Shown one piece after another: positions 8,526 to 17,032 of a stretch of DNA of 64,000 nucleotides. The position numbers and the translations under genes were made by a program. Numbering within the stretch: position 1 is the first letter of the stretch; each line of letters opens with the position of its first letter. Location of the stretch: NCBI RefSeq assembly GCF_008087665.1, contig NZ_CP042912.1, positions 3,038,001 through 3,102,000 on the forward strand, read 5' to 3'. The notes under the pieces were generated by a model. That model searched no databases, had not been told where the DNA came from, and saw only the letters and a program-made list of their open reading frames with translations. This DNA comes from Mariniblastus fucicola. GTDB taxonomy: Bacteria; Planctomycetota; Planctomycetia; Pirellulales; Pirellulaceae.

Positions 8526-11435
8526 TTATTTGACTCTTCGATTCGGGTTAATATTCTTCTGTTCGTTTGCGACGCGGAACCACAAAACCATCACGCCCAG
8601 CATCAACGCGGGCAGCGGTGCCACCAACGCTGTCAACGCACGGATACGAAACTTGCGGCCTTCGATCAGCTGCTTTTCTTCCGCCTCAAGCCTGGTCACA
8701 TCCTGCTTCAGATTTCGAGTCAGCCTGTTTTGCTTGACGTCAAACTGCCGCTGAACATCGGTCGCACGCTGGCTCGTTTTCTGAAGTTTTTCCAGGAAGC
8801 CTAACGACTCGTTGCCCTGGATTTCTTTGGTCGCCAGATTCAGTTTCTCCTGGGCCGCATCGAGTTCATCCTGGACTTCTTTTTCGATCTCCTGCTGTTT
8901 CTCCAAACGCTGCTCGCGGAACTCCTTGAAGATCGATTCAAGTTGGACCAACGTTCGAGGACGCTGTCGACGATTGCGAAGTTCGACAAATTCATCCGCA
9001 CCGCCGAGGACTTCGATCGAATTCAAGAGGAAGCCGAGGTTATCGAGCTTCTGGTCAACCTGCTCGTTCAGTGCGTCCTCCTGCTGCCAAGCCAGATCCG
9101 AAACGAAGTCCAGATCCGTAATAATGATCACGTCCAGGCCATTGTCCGAATCTTCTTTCGAACTCACACGAGCCGCAACGCAGTAGTCCTGCGCGTCAAT
9201 CATCGTGCGAGGCGTCGGGTTGAGCACCATCAACAGGTCGTTCGTGATCTGGCTTCGCGCGGGTTCTTCCCGAACCGTAAGCTCGCCAGTCCGAGGGTTC
9301 AGCATCTGCACTTTTTGTTTTGGCGTCATCGTCAGTTCGTCCCACTCGGTGCGGCCGGAGGCAACGCCAGCCGTCGCCAATGAAGTGAACGAATACTTTG
9401 AACCGGAAGCCTCCATCACATAGCCAGGATAGAACATCAGCAATTCCTGCAGACCCGCCGACACAGGATCGTCCGGATTGAAAGCGTCGTCTCCGTCGCG
9501 CCCTTTAATGAACATCAACGCCTTGTCGTACTCACCATAGTATGTCGGCCATTTTTGACCGAGGTAAGCCGGCCACATCGCGGTGAAGCCGGGATGCGGG
9601 TCTTCCATGTTCCAAACCGAAGTCCCGTTTTCCCATTGCACGCCAAGGGCAGAGAATAGCGTCGATGCCGTGCCACCGTCAGCCTTGGGAAGGGTCGAGC
9701 TCGTCAAGATCTCTGCGTAAGGCGAATCGCCTGGCACGCGAGTCATACGAGGCGCGTTGAGAATGCCAAGGTTTGTCGGGTTTTGAAACGCCCAGAAGAA
9801 AGGCAACGGATCCGCCAGGATAACCGCCGGGTTTCCGGCTTCGAGATACTTGACCAACGCTGCCATCGAAGGCGCGTCCAGACTCGCCGGGTCCGCGACC
9901 AGCAAAACGTCAGGTGCTTCCCGGACTTTCTTTTCCGGTTTCGATTCGTCAAGCTCGCCCGGATTGGCGTCGTCTGCGTCGGCTTCAGTTTCCGAAGAAG
10001 CATCGGCTGGCTCGTCCTCGGAAGGCAAAAACGAATCGAGTTCGTTGCCGCTGACAAACTTGACCTTGAACTGCTGCTTGAGCACTTCCATCGTTTCGTT
10101 GTACGACCAGGGAACGCGACGGCCTTGAAACATTGGCCCGCCAAAATGAGCGTCGGTGTCGAGGATGCCCAGCGTCAGCTTGTTTCCTTTGTCGATCGTC
10201 GTATAGATCGCGTGGCTCAGTTCGTACTCAATCGATTTGTTCGAATCCAGAAACGGCAACGTCGTTTCGCCCGCCGGACTGGAAACGCGAGCACCCAAGT
10301 AAACGTCGCGCTGAACCGTGATGCCGTCTTCTTCCGAACGATCTTCGCGGCCTTCGAGGCCCAGTTTCTGAGCTTCGATCTCCAGTTTGCTCTTCGGAGT
10401 CACGTTGTGCACTTCGACTTTCACGTTGCTGCCACCGAAGCTGTCGTACTGACGCAACATCCCCAACAAGCTCTTTTTTACATTGGTGTACTTTTGCGGA
10501 ATGTCTTCGCTCACGTATGCCTGAATGGTGATCTCGCGGTCCGAATCCTTCACCTGTTTCAGCGTGTCAAGCGTTGCCGGATTAAGCGTAAACAGCTTCT
10601 CCTGCGTCAGGTCCAGTTGCGCCCGCGAGGTCCACGGAGACGTATCAACGATGTGGAAAATCGAGAACACGGCCACGGCAAGTGCGATCGCTCGAATGAC
10701 AAACTGCCATCCAACGTTGCCCGCCGTGCCACGATTCCAGTGACGCCGACTGATCACGACCATGTTCAGATACAACATCACGATTGAGAGGCCGACGTAA
10801 TACACGATCGATACGAGCGAAATCTGTCCGATCGAAAAATCCTGCAAGTGCCAACCGATGCTGTAGCGGTTCAAGCCAAGGCTGTCGCCCAGTTGGCTGC
10901 ACAGGACCGGAACGGCGCAAAATGCAGCGCCCAAAATAAAAGCAACCGTTGTGCTGCCGGTTAGTGAAGAAGCAAACATGCCGACCGAAATCAGAGCCGC
11001 TCCGCTGAGCCAGTATCCAAAATAGGTCGTGCCAATGATGCCCCAATCCGGATCGCCGAGTGCTCCCAACGCCATCAACTGAGTCGTCGAAAACAGCAGC
11101 GCGACGGTATAAACCGCGACGGCGGCAAGGTACTTTCCCAACATCACGTCGAAGTCTGACGCCGGTAGCGTGAACAAAATCGCATCGGTTCCCTGCCGCT
11201 TTTCATCTGCCCACAACGGCATCGTGATTGCCGGAATGAACAGCAGCAAAAGTTCAGGATAGAAATTGCTCAGCTGGTCGAGGTTAGCAAGATTGTCAGC
11301 AAAAAACTGCGGACGAAACGCCAACAACGCACAGACCGTTACAAAGGCAACGATAAACAAATATCCCAGCACGCCCGTGAAGTACTGCTTCAGGTTGCGC
11401 CAGAAAACTGCGGATACAACATGCCATCGAAACAT
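8526..11435 (-). CDS. Gld-type ABC transporter permease/auxiliary fusion (GldF-GldG)
   Basis: The first 250 residues or so form an ABC-2 type permease with six hydrophobic segments and the W-A-D-E-K-R-Q-G-T loop typical of GldF/NosY-like permeases. The rest is a GldG-like extracytoplasmic domain starting near S-R-A-Q-L-D-L-T, with the motif D-V-L-L-V-A-D-P, a C-terminal coiled coil (about 860-930) and a final membrane helix. In Bacteroidetes these are separate subunits of the GldAFG exporter linked to gliding; here they are one polypeptide of about 969 residues. The frame opens at a TTG (11477). I prefer the ATG at 11435 because the helix-forming sequence begins there. The gene follows the ATPase and is two bases from the DUF4340 start. 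The substrate is unknown. Confidence 0.85.
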   Translation of the reverse strand: MFRWHVVSAVFWRNLKQYFTGVLGYLFIVAFVTVCALLAFRPQFFADNLANLDQLSNFYPELLLLFIPAITMPLWADEKRQGTDAILFTLPASDFDVMLGKYLAAVAVYTVALLFSTTQLMALGALGDPDWGIIGTTYFGYWLSGAALISVGMFASSLTGSTTVAFILGAAFCAVPVLCSQLGDSLGLNRYSIGWHLQDFSIGQISLVSIVYYVGLSIVMLYLNMVVISRRHWNRGTAGNVGWQFVIRAIALAVAVFSIFHIVDTSPWTSRAQLDLTQEKLFTLNPATLDTLKQVKDSDREITIQAYVSEDIPQKYTNVKKSLLGMLRQYDSFGGSNVKVEVHNVTPKSKLEIEAQKLGLEGREDRSEEDGITVQRDVYLGARVSSPAGETTLPFLDSNKSIEYELSHAIYTTIDKGNKLTLGILDTDAHFGGPMFQGRRVPWSYNETMEVLKQQFKVKFVSGNELDSFLPSEDEPADASSETEADADDANPGELDESKPEKKVREAPDVLLVADPASLDAPSMAALVKYLEAGNPAVILADPLPFFWAFQNPTNLGILNAPRMTRVPGDSPYAEILTSSTLPKADGGTASTLFSALGVQWENGTSVWNMEDPHPGFTAMWPAYLGQKWPTYYGEYDKALMFIKGRDGDDAFNPDDPVSAGLQELLMFYPGYVMEASGSKYSFTSLATAGVASGRTEWDELTMTPKQKVQMLNPRTGELTVREEPARSQITNDLLMVLNPTPRTMIDAQDYCVAARVSSKEDSDNGLDVIIITDLDFVSDLAWQQEDALNEQVDQKLDNLGFLLNSIEVLGGADEFVELRNRRQRPRTLVQLESIFKEFREQRLEKQQEIEKEVQDELDAAQEKLNLATKEIQGNESLGFLEKLQKTSQRATDVQRQFDVKQNRLTRNLKQDVTRLEAEEKQLIEGRKFRIRALTALVAPLPALMLGVMVLWFRVANEQKNINPNRRVK

Positions 11436-11503
11436 GCTCGGAGGTGCTCCGTGAGAGGAAGAATGATTCAGAATCAAAAAAAACTTGTCGAAGAAAACTG
11501 TCG

Positions 11504-12256
11504 CTACGCCGTCTGGAAGTTGGTCAGTTCGTGAAAACGATTCGACATCGTTTCACGCTGGCTCATATCATCAATCGGACCGTCGAAAACAATTCGGCCC
11601 TGATCGATCAGGATGACCCGGCTGCATAAAGTTTCCACTTCCTGCAACACGTGAGTCGAAAGCAAAACCGTTTTGGATTGACCAAGTTCAAGGATCAGCT
11701 TTCTGATTCCAACCAGTTGATTGGGATCAAGTCCACTGGTGGGTTCGTCCAGAATCAACACATCGGGATCATGCAGCAACGCCTGAGCCATCCCGACTCG
11801 CTGACGAAATCCACGAGACAATTTGCTGATCGGCTTGTTCCAGACTTCTTCCAGATTGCACTTTTCCGCCACGAACTCCATTCGGTTCTTCCGGTCGGCA
11901 CGACCAAGCCCTCGCGCCCGACCCAGATACTTGAGCGCACCCTTGGGAGTCATTTCATCGTACAGCGGTCCATTTTCTGGCAGATAACCGATGTGCTTGG
12001 AAGCCTCGATGCGTTCGGTCTGCATGCTTTTACCAGCAATGTGCACCGAGCCTTTTGTCGGCGACAGATAGCCCGTCAGCATTTTCATCGTCGTCGATTT
12101 TCCTGCTCCGTTCGGACCCAGAAAAGCACAAACCTGCTGGCGAGGAACGGAGAAGGAGACATCGTTGACGGCTGCAAATGGACCATAGAACTTGCAAAGT
12201 GAGTCAGCCTGGATCAAGGCTTCCGATTCAGCTGGCGTCGTTGAATGGGTTGACAT
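11504..12256 (-). CDS. ABC transporter ATP-binding protein (GldA-like)
   Basis: This cytoplasmic ATPase of 250 residues would drive the permease encoded next to it. Visible motifs are Walker A G-P-N-G-A-G-K-S (47-54), a Q-loop region replaced by Y-L-P-E-N (91-95), the signature L-S-R-G-F-R-Q-R-V-G (146-155), Walker B L-I-L-D-E (167-171) and the switch His in L-S-T-H-V. The Y-L-P-E-N segment and overall length are typical of the GldA/CcmA-like subfamily of ABC-2 exporters. It is the first gene of the minus-strand unit running down to 2080, with a gap of about 70 bases to the permease start. The identification as an ABC-2 ATPase is secure; the Gld label rests on the neighbours. Confidence 0.92.
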   Translation of the reverse strand: MSTHSTTPAESEALIQADSLCKFYGPFAAVNDVSFSVPRQQVCAFLGPNGAGKSTTMKMLTGYLSPTKGSVHIAGKSMQTERIEASKHIGYLPENGPLYDEMTPKGALKYLGRARGLGRADRKNRMEFVAEKCNLEEVWNKPISKLSRGFRQRVGMAQALLHDPDVLILDEPTSGLDPNQLVGIRKLILELGQSKTVLLSTHVLQEVETLCSRVILIDQGRIVFDGPIDDMSQRETMSNRFHELTNFQTA

Positions 12257-12567
12257 GATTGGGTCTTAAAAAAGGAGTCACTTTTAAATACAAGCCCATA
12301 ATGTATCCAAACAGGCGGCCACGTTTCAACAGGGCTGCGGAAATTAGACGACGGCTCAACGGCACGAAAGAACCTGGCGGCGGCACCTTGACCGGATGGA
12401 TCGGTCGCGTTTCGCGTTGAGCGTTGCTGTTTGAGCAATGAAGCCGCGAGCAGATCAGCAAGTTGCGGCCACTACCTCGAATCCAGGCAGATGGCTTATT
12501 TCGGACGCTGCCCGAAATTTTAAAGCCAGGTCGCATCAAATTGCTGCCAGCGTGGCAAGGAGAAAGG
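12257..12567 (-). other. Gene-free stretch upstream of the GldA-like ATPase
   Basis: I find no credible coding sequence here; all reading frames look like shadows. It must hold the promoter of the exporter unit. An A/T-rich patch on the minus strand around 12265-12310 is the likeliest place, but no convincing -35/-10 pair stands out. No obvious intrinsic terminator follows the GGDEF/EAL gene. Confidence 0.6.
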
Positions 12568-14886
12568 CTAGGCGAACTCAAGTGGCGTGTCAGATTGCTG
12601 CTGTCGCAACAGCAACTCCATGCACTCTTTGGCAGGCAGCGGACGGCTTCCGAGGAAGCCCTGGAAGAACTCACAGTCGTGCATGTGGAGAAACTCAAGC
12701 TGCTCTTTGGTTTCCACGCCTTCGGCCAGGACCTCCATTCCCAAACTCAAACCAAGGACAACGATACTGCTGGCAATCGTGCCATCGTCATGATGTGGAA
12801 TGTCTTTGACGAAAGCCTGGTCGATTTTGAGTTGATCAATTGGGAAGTTTTTCAGATACGCCAATGACGAGTATCCCGTCCCGAAGTCATCGATGCTGAT
12901 CATGCAACCGACGGACTTGAGTTTCTTCAGCGTCGCCGCCGTGTGTGTCACGTCAGAGATGATGGCTCCTTCGGTGATTTCCAGATCAACGTTCTCCGGG
13001 CAAACGCCATGTCGATTCAGGGTGTCGACAACGCGATCATAAAAGTCAGGGTCGCGGAACTGGACTGGTGAAATATTGACGGCAACCCGAGTATCGAATC
13101 CGGCGTCCTGCCATTCCTTCATCTGCTGGAACGCCTGATCCAGAATCCACTGGCCGGTTTCAATGATCCGCCCTGAACTTTCAAGAACAGGAATGAAGTC
13201 TGCGGGAGAAACAACTTTTCCGTTGTGGTTCCAGCGAATCAACGCTTCGAAGCCGATCACTTTGCGGTTTTGAATTTGGTACTGCGGCTGGAAAACGAGA
13301 GAAAATTCGTCGCGATCAGCGGCTTCAGATAGTTGGCTTTCGACTTTCTTTCGATGGATTAATTCTTCGGTCATCGATGGATGGTAAACCGAGACGTCTT
13401 TGGAACTGAACTTGGCGTCATACATCGCGGTGTCGGCGAAAGTGAAAAGCTCATCCGCTGAACGCGAGTCGTCGGGACAGGCGCTGATCCCGATGCTCGC
13501 ACCGACTTGCATCTTCGTATTTTCAAAGTGCATTGGCTCGCGGATCAAGTCAACGATTTTCTGGCTGAGCGTCGCAACGTGATCGATCGATTCTGCGCTG
13601 CGAACGATCACCGTGAATTCGTCGCCACCAAGTCGCGACACGACGTCTTTTTCGGTGACCAAGCTGCTGATTCGTTTCGCGGTTTCGATCAGGACCAAAT
13701 CGCCGATCGCGTGACCAAGCGTATCATTGATTTCTTTGAAGCCGTCCATGTCGAGGACGATCAGAGCGAGCTGTTCCTGTTGGTGCATCGCGTTTTCGAT
13801 CATGGTTTCCAGCTGGTTGCGGAACCAAAGTCGATTCGACAATCCGGTCAGTGGATCTATGATCGCAAGCTGATTGAGCTCTTCAGCTTTTCTGGACAGT
13901 CGCTGCGTCGTCTCCCAGAGTCGCGTTTCGTCCCGGATCACGCCGAACACGGCTTCGACGTTTCCGTTCGGTCCCAGCTCGGAAAAACCGCGACACGTGA
14001 TATGCCGCTCGCCGTCGTCCTGGACGAATGACAGTTCCAGCGAAAACGAAGATTCTGCGACCGAAGCTTTCTTCAGTGCCGCTCGCAACTCGTCCTGGCC
14101 CGGCGAATCAAAACGCTTTAGCAGTGTATCGAGGTGATCCAGTTCAGGTAAGTGACAGATTCGTTTGAGTTCGTCGGAGAAAACCGTTTCGCCGCTTTGT
14201 AGATTCAATCTCCAGTGGCCGATCGACGCTGTTTCTTCCGCCAGCCTCAGCATACGCGACTTTTCGTGATCAAGATCCGCCAACCGTTGGAGCTGGGCTG
14301 TCCGTCGCACGAAGCTGCGTTCTGCGTGTTCACAGATCCAGAGAATGGTGGCGGCAAAAGCGATCGCGCTGACGAGGTGATCGAGCGAATTGCCCAGCGT
14401 CAGTTGACCGTCTGCGACGACGGGAGAGTATAGCGATATGAAAATCGCGACGATCGTAAGTGAAAACCAACGCAACGCGGCTTTCATTCCCAGCAGCTGG
14501 ACCGCCATCAGGCAAATCAACGCAAAATGGAATTCGATCGTTGATTCGCGATATTCGCTACAAGCCGAAACGAACAACAGACCTACATAGTTCGTCGCCA
14601 GGAACAGGTTGATCGTCGTCAGTCGTTTGAGCCAACGCATGCGTTCGACGAACGCGAGCAAAAGAATAGTTCCCATCACCGAGAATGGAACTGCCGCGAC
14701 GATGATGCCGCGTTTCCAAAAAATGAAGGAACTCGCGAATCCCCAAAGCAATCCGACGACGCACAGATAGGTTGAAAGAGCCAGCACGCGTTCATGCAGG
14801 ATCGAACCGAGAACCTTGTCATCGAAGGACTTGTCGACAGGGAGCGCGTTCGAGTCAGTTTTCGGTTGGTCGAAAAGTCGATACAT
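12568..14886 (-). CDS. Membrane GGDEF/EAL cyclic-di-GMP turnover protein with PAS-like domain
   Basis: The 772-residue protein starts with a membrane domain of about six helices (about 30-185). A PAS-like region follows (about 205-330, with G-H-W-R-L-N and a C-terminal I-R-D-E-T). Next come a GGDEF domain with an intact R-L-G-G-D-E-F active-site loop and an EAL domain with G-F-E-A-L-I-R-W plus the downstream D-D-F-G-T-G-Y-S-S-L loop. Both catalytic signatures are present, so it could make or break c-di-GMP. A sensory membrane domain with both enzymes usually means net phosphodiesterase or switchable activity, but that cannot be read from sequence. The frame extends to a GTG at 14928; the ATG at 14886 is chosen. 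Neither has a good ribosome-binding site. Confidence 0.93.
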   Translation of the reverse strand: MYRLFDQPKTDSNALPVDKSFDDKVLGSILHERVLALSTYLCVVGLLWGFASSFIFWKRGIIVAAVPFSVMGTILLLAFVERMRWLKRLTTINLFLATNYVGLLFVSACSEYRESTIEFHFALICLMAVQLLGMKAALRWFSLTIVAIFISLYSPVVADGQLTLGNSLDHLVSAIAFAATILWICEHAERSFVRRTAQLQRLADLDHEKSRMLRLAEETASIGHWRLNLQSGETVFSDELKRICHLPELDHLDTLLKRFDSPGQDELRAALKKASVAESSFSLELSFVQDDGERHITCRGFSELGPNGNVEAVFGVIRDETRLWETTQRLSRKAEELNQLAIIDPLTGLSNRLWFRNQLETMIENAMHQQEQLALIVLDMDGFKEINDTLGHAIGDLVLIETAKRISSLVTEKDVVSRLGGDEFTVIVRSAESIDHVATLSQKIVDLIREPMHFENTKMQVGASIGISACPDDSRSADELFTFADTAMYDAKFSSKDVSVYHPSMTEELIHRKKVESQLSEAADRDEFSLVFQPQYQIQNRKVIGFEALIRWNHNGKVVSPADFIPVLESSGRIIETGQWILDQAFQQMKEWQDAGFDTRVAVNISPVQFRDPDFYDRVVDTLNRHGVCPENVDLEITEGAIISDVTHTAATLKKLKSVGCMISIDDFGTGYSSLAYLKNFPIDQLKIDQAFVKDIPHHDDGTIASSIVVLGLSLGMEVLAEGVETKEQLEFLHMHDCEFFQGFLGSRPLPAKECMELLLRQQQSDTPLEFA

Positions 14887-15028
14887 GAAAGCTCGGGCAA
14901 AGGGAAGCTCCCGAAAGGTACGACGCACACGGTAAAAAGCGAATCTGAGTCACCGTCACGATGCGTTAATTACGTACTCTTGCCCGGAAATTCCGATTTT
15001 GACGGCTGCAAAGGACTGCAGGCTGAGC

Positions 15029-15301
15029 CTAATGGCGAATCTGCATCGAAGTGAACTCTCCACTCGCGTCACTTTTTACGATCTGCCGGTCGTCGACTCG
15101 ACCATGCGTTGATTCGCAAACTTCTGACACGTAACGTCGAATGGAATCCTGTTCTCCCTCGACAATCATCTCGACACTTCCATCCGCCAGATTTTTCACC
15201 CAGCCGGAAACCTGATGATGCCCAGCGACGGTGTGACAGGTGAAGCGAAATCCGACTCCCTGCACACGGCCGAAAAACAGGATGTGCCAGCGGACAGACA
15301 T
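15029..15301 (-). CDS. Acylphosphatase
   Basis: A complete 90-residue acylphosphatase, which hydrolyses carboxyl-phosphate bonds in small metabolites or proteins. The N-terminal phosphate-binding loop G-R-V-Q-G-V-G-F-R contains the catalytic Arg19, and the second motif G-W-V-K-N-L-A-D-G-S-V contains the catalytic Asn37. Length and motif spacing fit the family exactly. The start lies three bases after the stop of the MurE-like ligase gene, so the two are probably translated together. Mur ligases form acyl-phosphate intermediates, so the pairing may be meaningful, but housekeeping co-transcription is equally possible. Confidence 0.93.
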   Translation of the reverse strand: MSVRWHILFFGRVQGVGFRFTCHTVAGHHQVSGWVKNLADGSVEMIVEGEQDSIRRYVSEVCESTHGRVDDRQIVKSDASGEFTSMQIRH

Positions 15302-15304
15302 GCT

Positions 15305-16831
15305 TCAGCGGTAGTCGTCGATGCGAAAAATGTCGGGAGACGTAAACTGCCCGTCGATCGATGCGTTATCAAAAAGCCATGCTTCGCATACGTCACGATC
15401 CGCGATCGTCCAATTCTCATCACCGAGCAACGCGAACGGTTTTTCGCCACAGCCCGCGATCAGCACGGCATCGTTCGGTCGAGCCTGTCCCAGCGCCCAT
15501 TCGATTGCCCGAAACCGGTTTGGAATCAGACGAACTTTATTGGGCTCCTCAAAGCCATCAAACATCTGATGCATTGGCTCATAGTCGATCATCGAATCGA
15601 CCGAATCCCTCGTCACGACGACGTTGTCGGCCGCCCGATCAAGCACTTCACCGATTCTGCGACGATGCTCTCGCGATTGTTCGTCGACAATCGAGCACAC
15701 GCACCAGACGTTGCCTTTGACAACCTGTTTTAGCGTTCGCAGCGCTGTCGCCAGTTGAACGGGAGTCTTGGCTGTGTCAATCCAGACGCCATGATCCTGC
15801 CCACACTCAATTCGCTCCATTCGGCCGGGAAGCTGCGATCCGTTCTCCAGTCCCTCAGCGATCGATTGCAGGTCGATGCCCAGAGCCAACCCAACGGTTG
15901 CCGCACAAAGGCAGTTATAGATATGTTCGTCGCCGATGATGGCCGTTCGGATCGCGACCGATTCGGAACCGGTAACCAGCAGGAACGATTGCTCGCTCGA
16001 AAGCCGCTCCAATAGTTGGCCTCGGACGTTGGCATCCTGATGCATACCGAACGTCAGCACCGGTTGGGTGCAGCTTTCAACCAGAAAGTGGCTGGTCGGA
16101 TCATCAAGATTCAAAACCGCCAAACCGGTAGGCTTGAGCGAATCGAGAATCCGCAACTGAGACCGTTTGAAATTTTCACGTGTTGAATGAAAGTCAAGGT
16201 CATCGTCTCGCATGTTCGTCAGCACAGCCACGTCCAGCGCTGCGCCTTCAAATTTTCGCTTTGCCAAATTACGAGCCGACACTTCTACCACGGCATGTGT
16301 GCAACCGTTGATCACCATCTGCGACATCTGCTCGGCCAACAGCGGCGGATTGAGTTCGCGATGTGGGATCGTGGGAACCCTGTTGCCGACGACCGTGCCC
16401 AGCGATGACGAACGTCCTGTCTTTCGCCCCGCAGATTTCAAAATCGATTGGACCAGATGCGTCGTCACGGTCTTGCCAGCGCTGCCGCTGACTCCGATCG
16501 TGGACATCCGCTCGCAGGGAGAACCGGCCAACGCGTGGCAAATTTGAGCGTAGGCTTGTCGCGAATCCGGAACCAACACCTGAGGCGATGTGGTGGCGAC
16601 CAACCGTTCCGTGATCACCGCGGTCGCGCCGTTTTCGATGGCTTGGGGACAGTAATCGTGTCCGTCAGTTTCAGCGCCGAGAATTGCGACGTACAGATCG
16701 CCGGGCTGACATTCATCCCACTGACCACAGCAGGAGCTGACGTTGAGTGAAGGTGCTCCGATGAGTTTTGCGCCGGGCAAAATCTCGTGCACTGGAATTC
16801 CATCGACGTAGTTAGCAGTTTGGGTACTCAC
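15305..16831 (-). CDS. Divergent MurE-like Mur ligase
   Basis: The three-domain Mur ligase fold is recognisable over 508 residues. There is an N-terminal MurE-type domain (D-S-R-Q-A-Y), a central ATPase domain with a P-loop reading G-V-S-G-S-A-G-K-T-V-T (about 113-123) in place of the usual T-N-G-K-T, a MurE-like E-V-S segment and N-M-R-D-D-D-L-D-F-H, and a C-terminal domain. Several family residues differ. The position of the carbamylated Lys appears to be Gln (F-K-R-S-Q), A-H-T-P-D is A-K-T-P-V, and no D-N-P-R meso-DAP motif is visible. It may therefore act on another substrate or be weakly active. The GTG start at 16831 follows a strong AAGGAGG; the frame continues to a TTG at 16864 that has no such site. 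Confidence 0.82.
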   Translation of the reverse strand: MSTQTANYVDGIPVHEILPGAKLIGAPSLNVSSCCGQWDECQPGDLYVAILGAETDGHDYCPQAIENGATAVITERLVATTSPQVLVPDSRQAYAQICHALAGSPCERMSTIGVSGSAGKTVTTHLVQSILKSAGRKTGRSSSLGTVVGNRVPTIPHRELNPPLLAEQMSQMVINGCTHAVVEVSARNLAKRKFEGAALDVAVLTNMRDDDLDFHSTRENFKRSQLRILDSLKPTGLAVLNLDDPTSHFLVESCTQPVLTFGMHQDANVRGQLLERLSSEQSFLLVTGSESVAIRTAIIGDEHIYNCLCAATVGLALGIDLQSIAEGLENGSQLPGRMERIECGQDHGVWIDTAKTPVQLATALRTLKQVVKGNVWCVCSIVDEQSREHRRRIGEVLDRAADNVVVTRDSVDSMIDYEPMHQMFDGFEEPNKVRLIPNRFRAIEWALGQARPNDAVLIAGCGEKPFALLGDENWTIADRDVCEAWLFDNASIDGQFTSPDIFRIDDYR

Positions 16832-16835
16832 AAGG

Positions 16836-16842
16836 CCTCCTT
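16836..16842 (-). promoter_or_regulatory. Ribosome-binding site deciding the GTG start of the MurE-like gene
   Basis: On the minus strand this reads AAGGAGG, four bases before the GTG at 16831. It lies inside the longer open frame that begins with TTG at 16864, which argues that translation starts at the GTG and not at the TTG. Confidence 0.8.
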
Positions 16843-17032
16843 GCCCGCGATCTCCGTAGTTCAACCGCCAGAAGCGATCGGTTCAGCATCCTTGCCGAAC
16901 GATAAGGATTTTCGATATCTGAGATATCCGGTCAAGGCGAGTTCCGATACTGAATCAAACTTCTTCACCCTGCTGGCACGGCACAATTGGCCTTGTCGAA
17001 GTAAGAACTGGAACTTGCAACGATTGCGTGGA

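Noticed and set aside
9783-10787. A 334-codon open frame on the plus strand
   Set aside because: It lies wholly antisense to the GldF-GldG gene, is rich in Arg, Gln and His in the way codon-bias shadows are, and has no recognisable motif.
12438-12867. Short plus-strand frames downstream of the GldA-like gene
   Set aside because: They overlap the end of the GGDEF/EAL gene in antisense and show no start signal or protein-like pattern.
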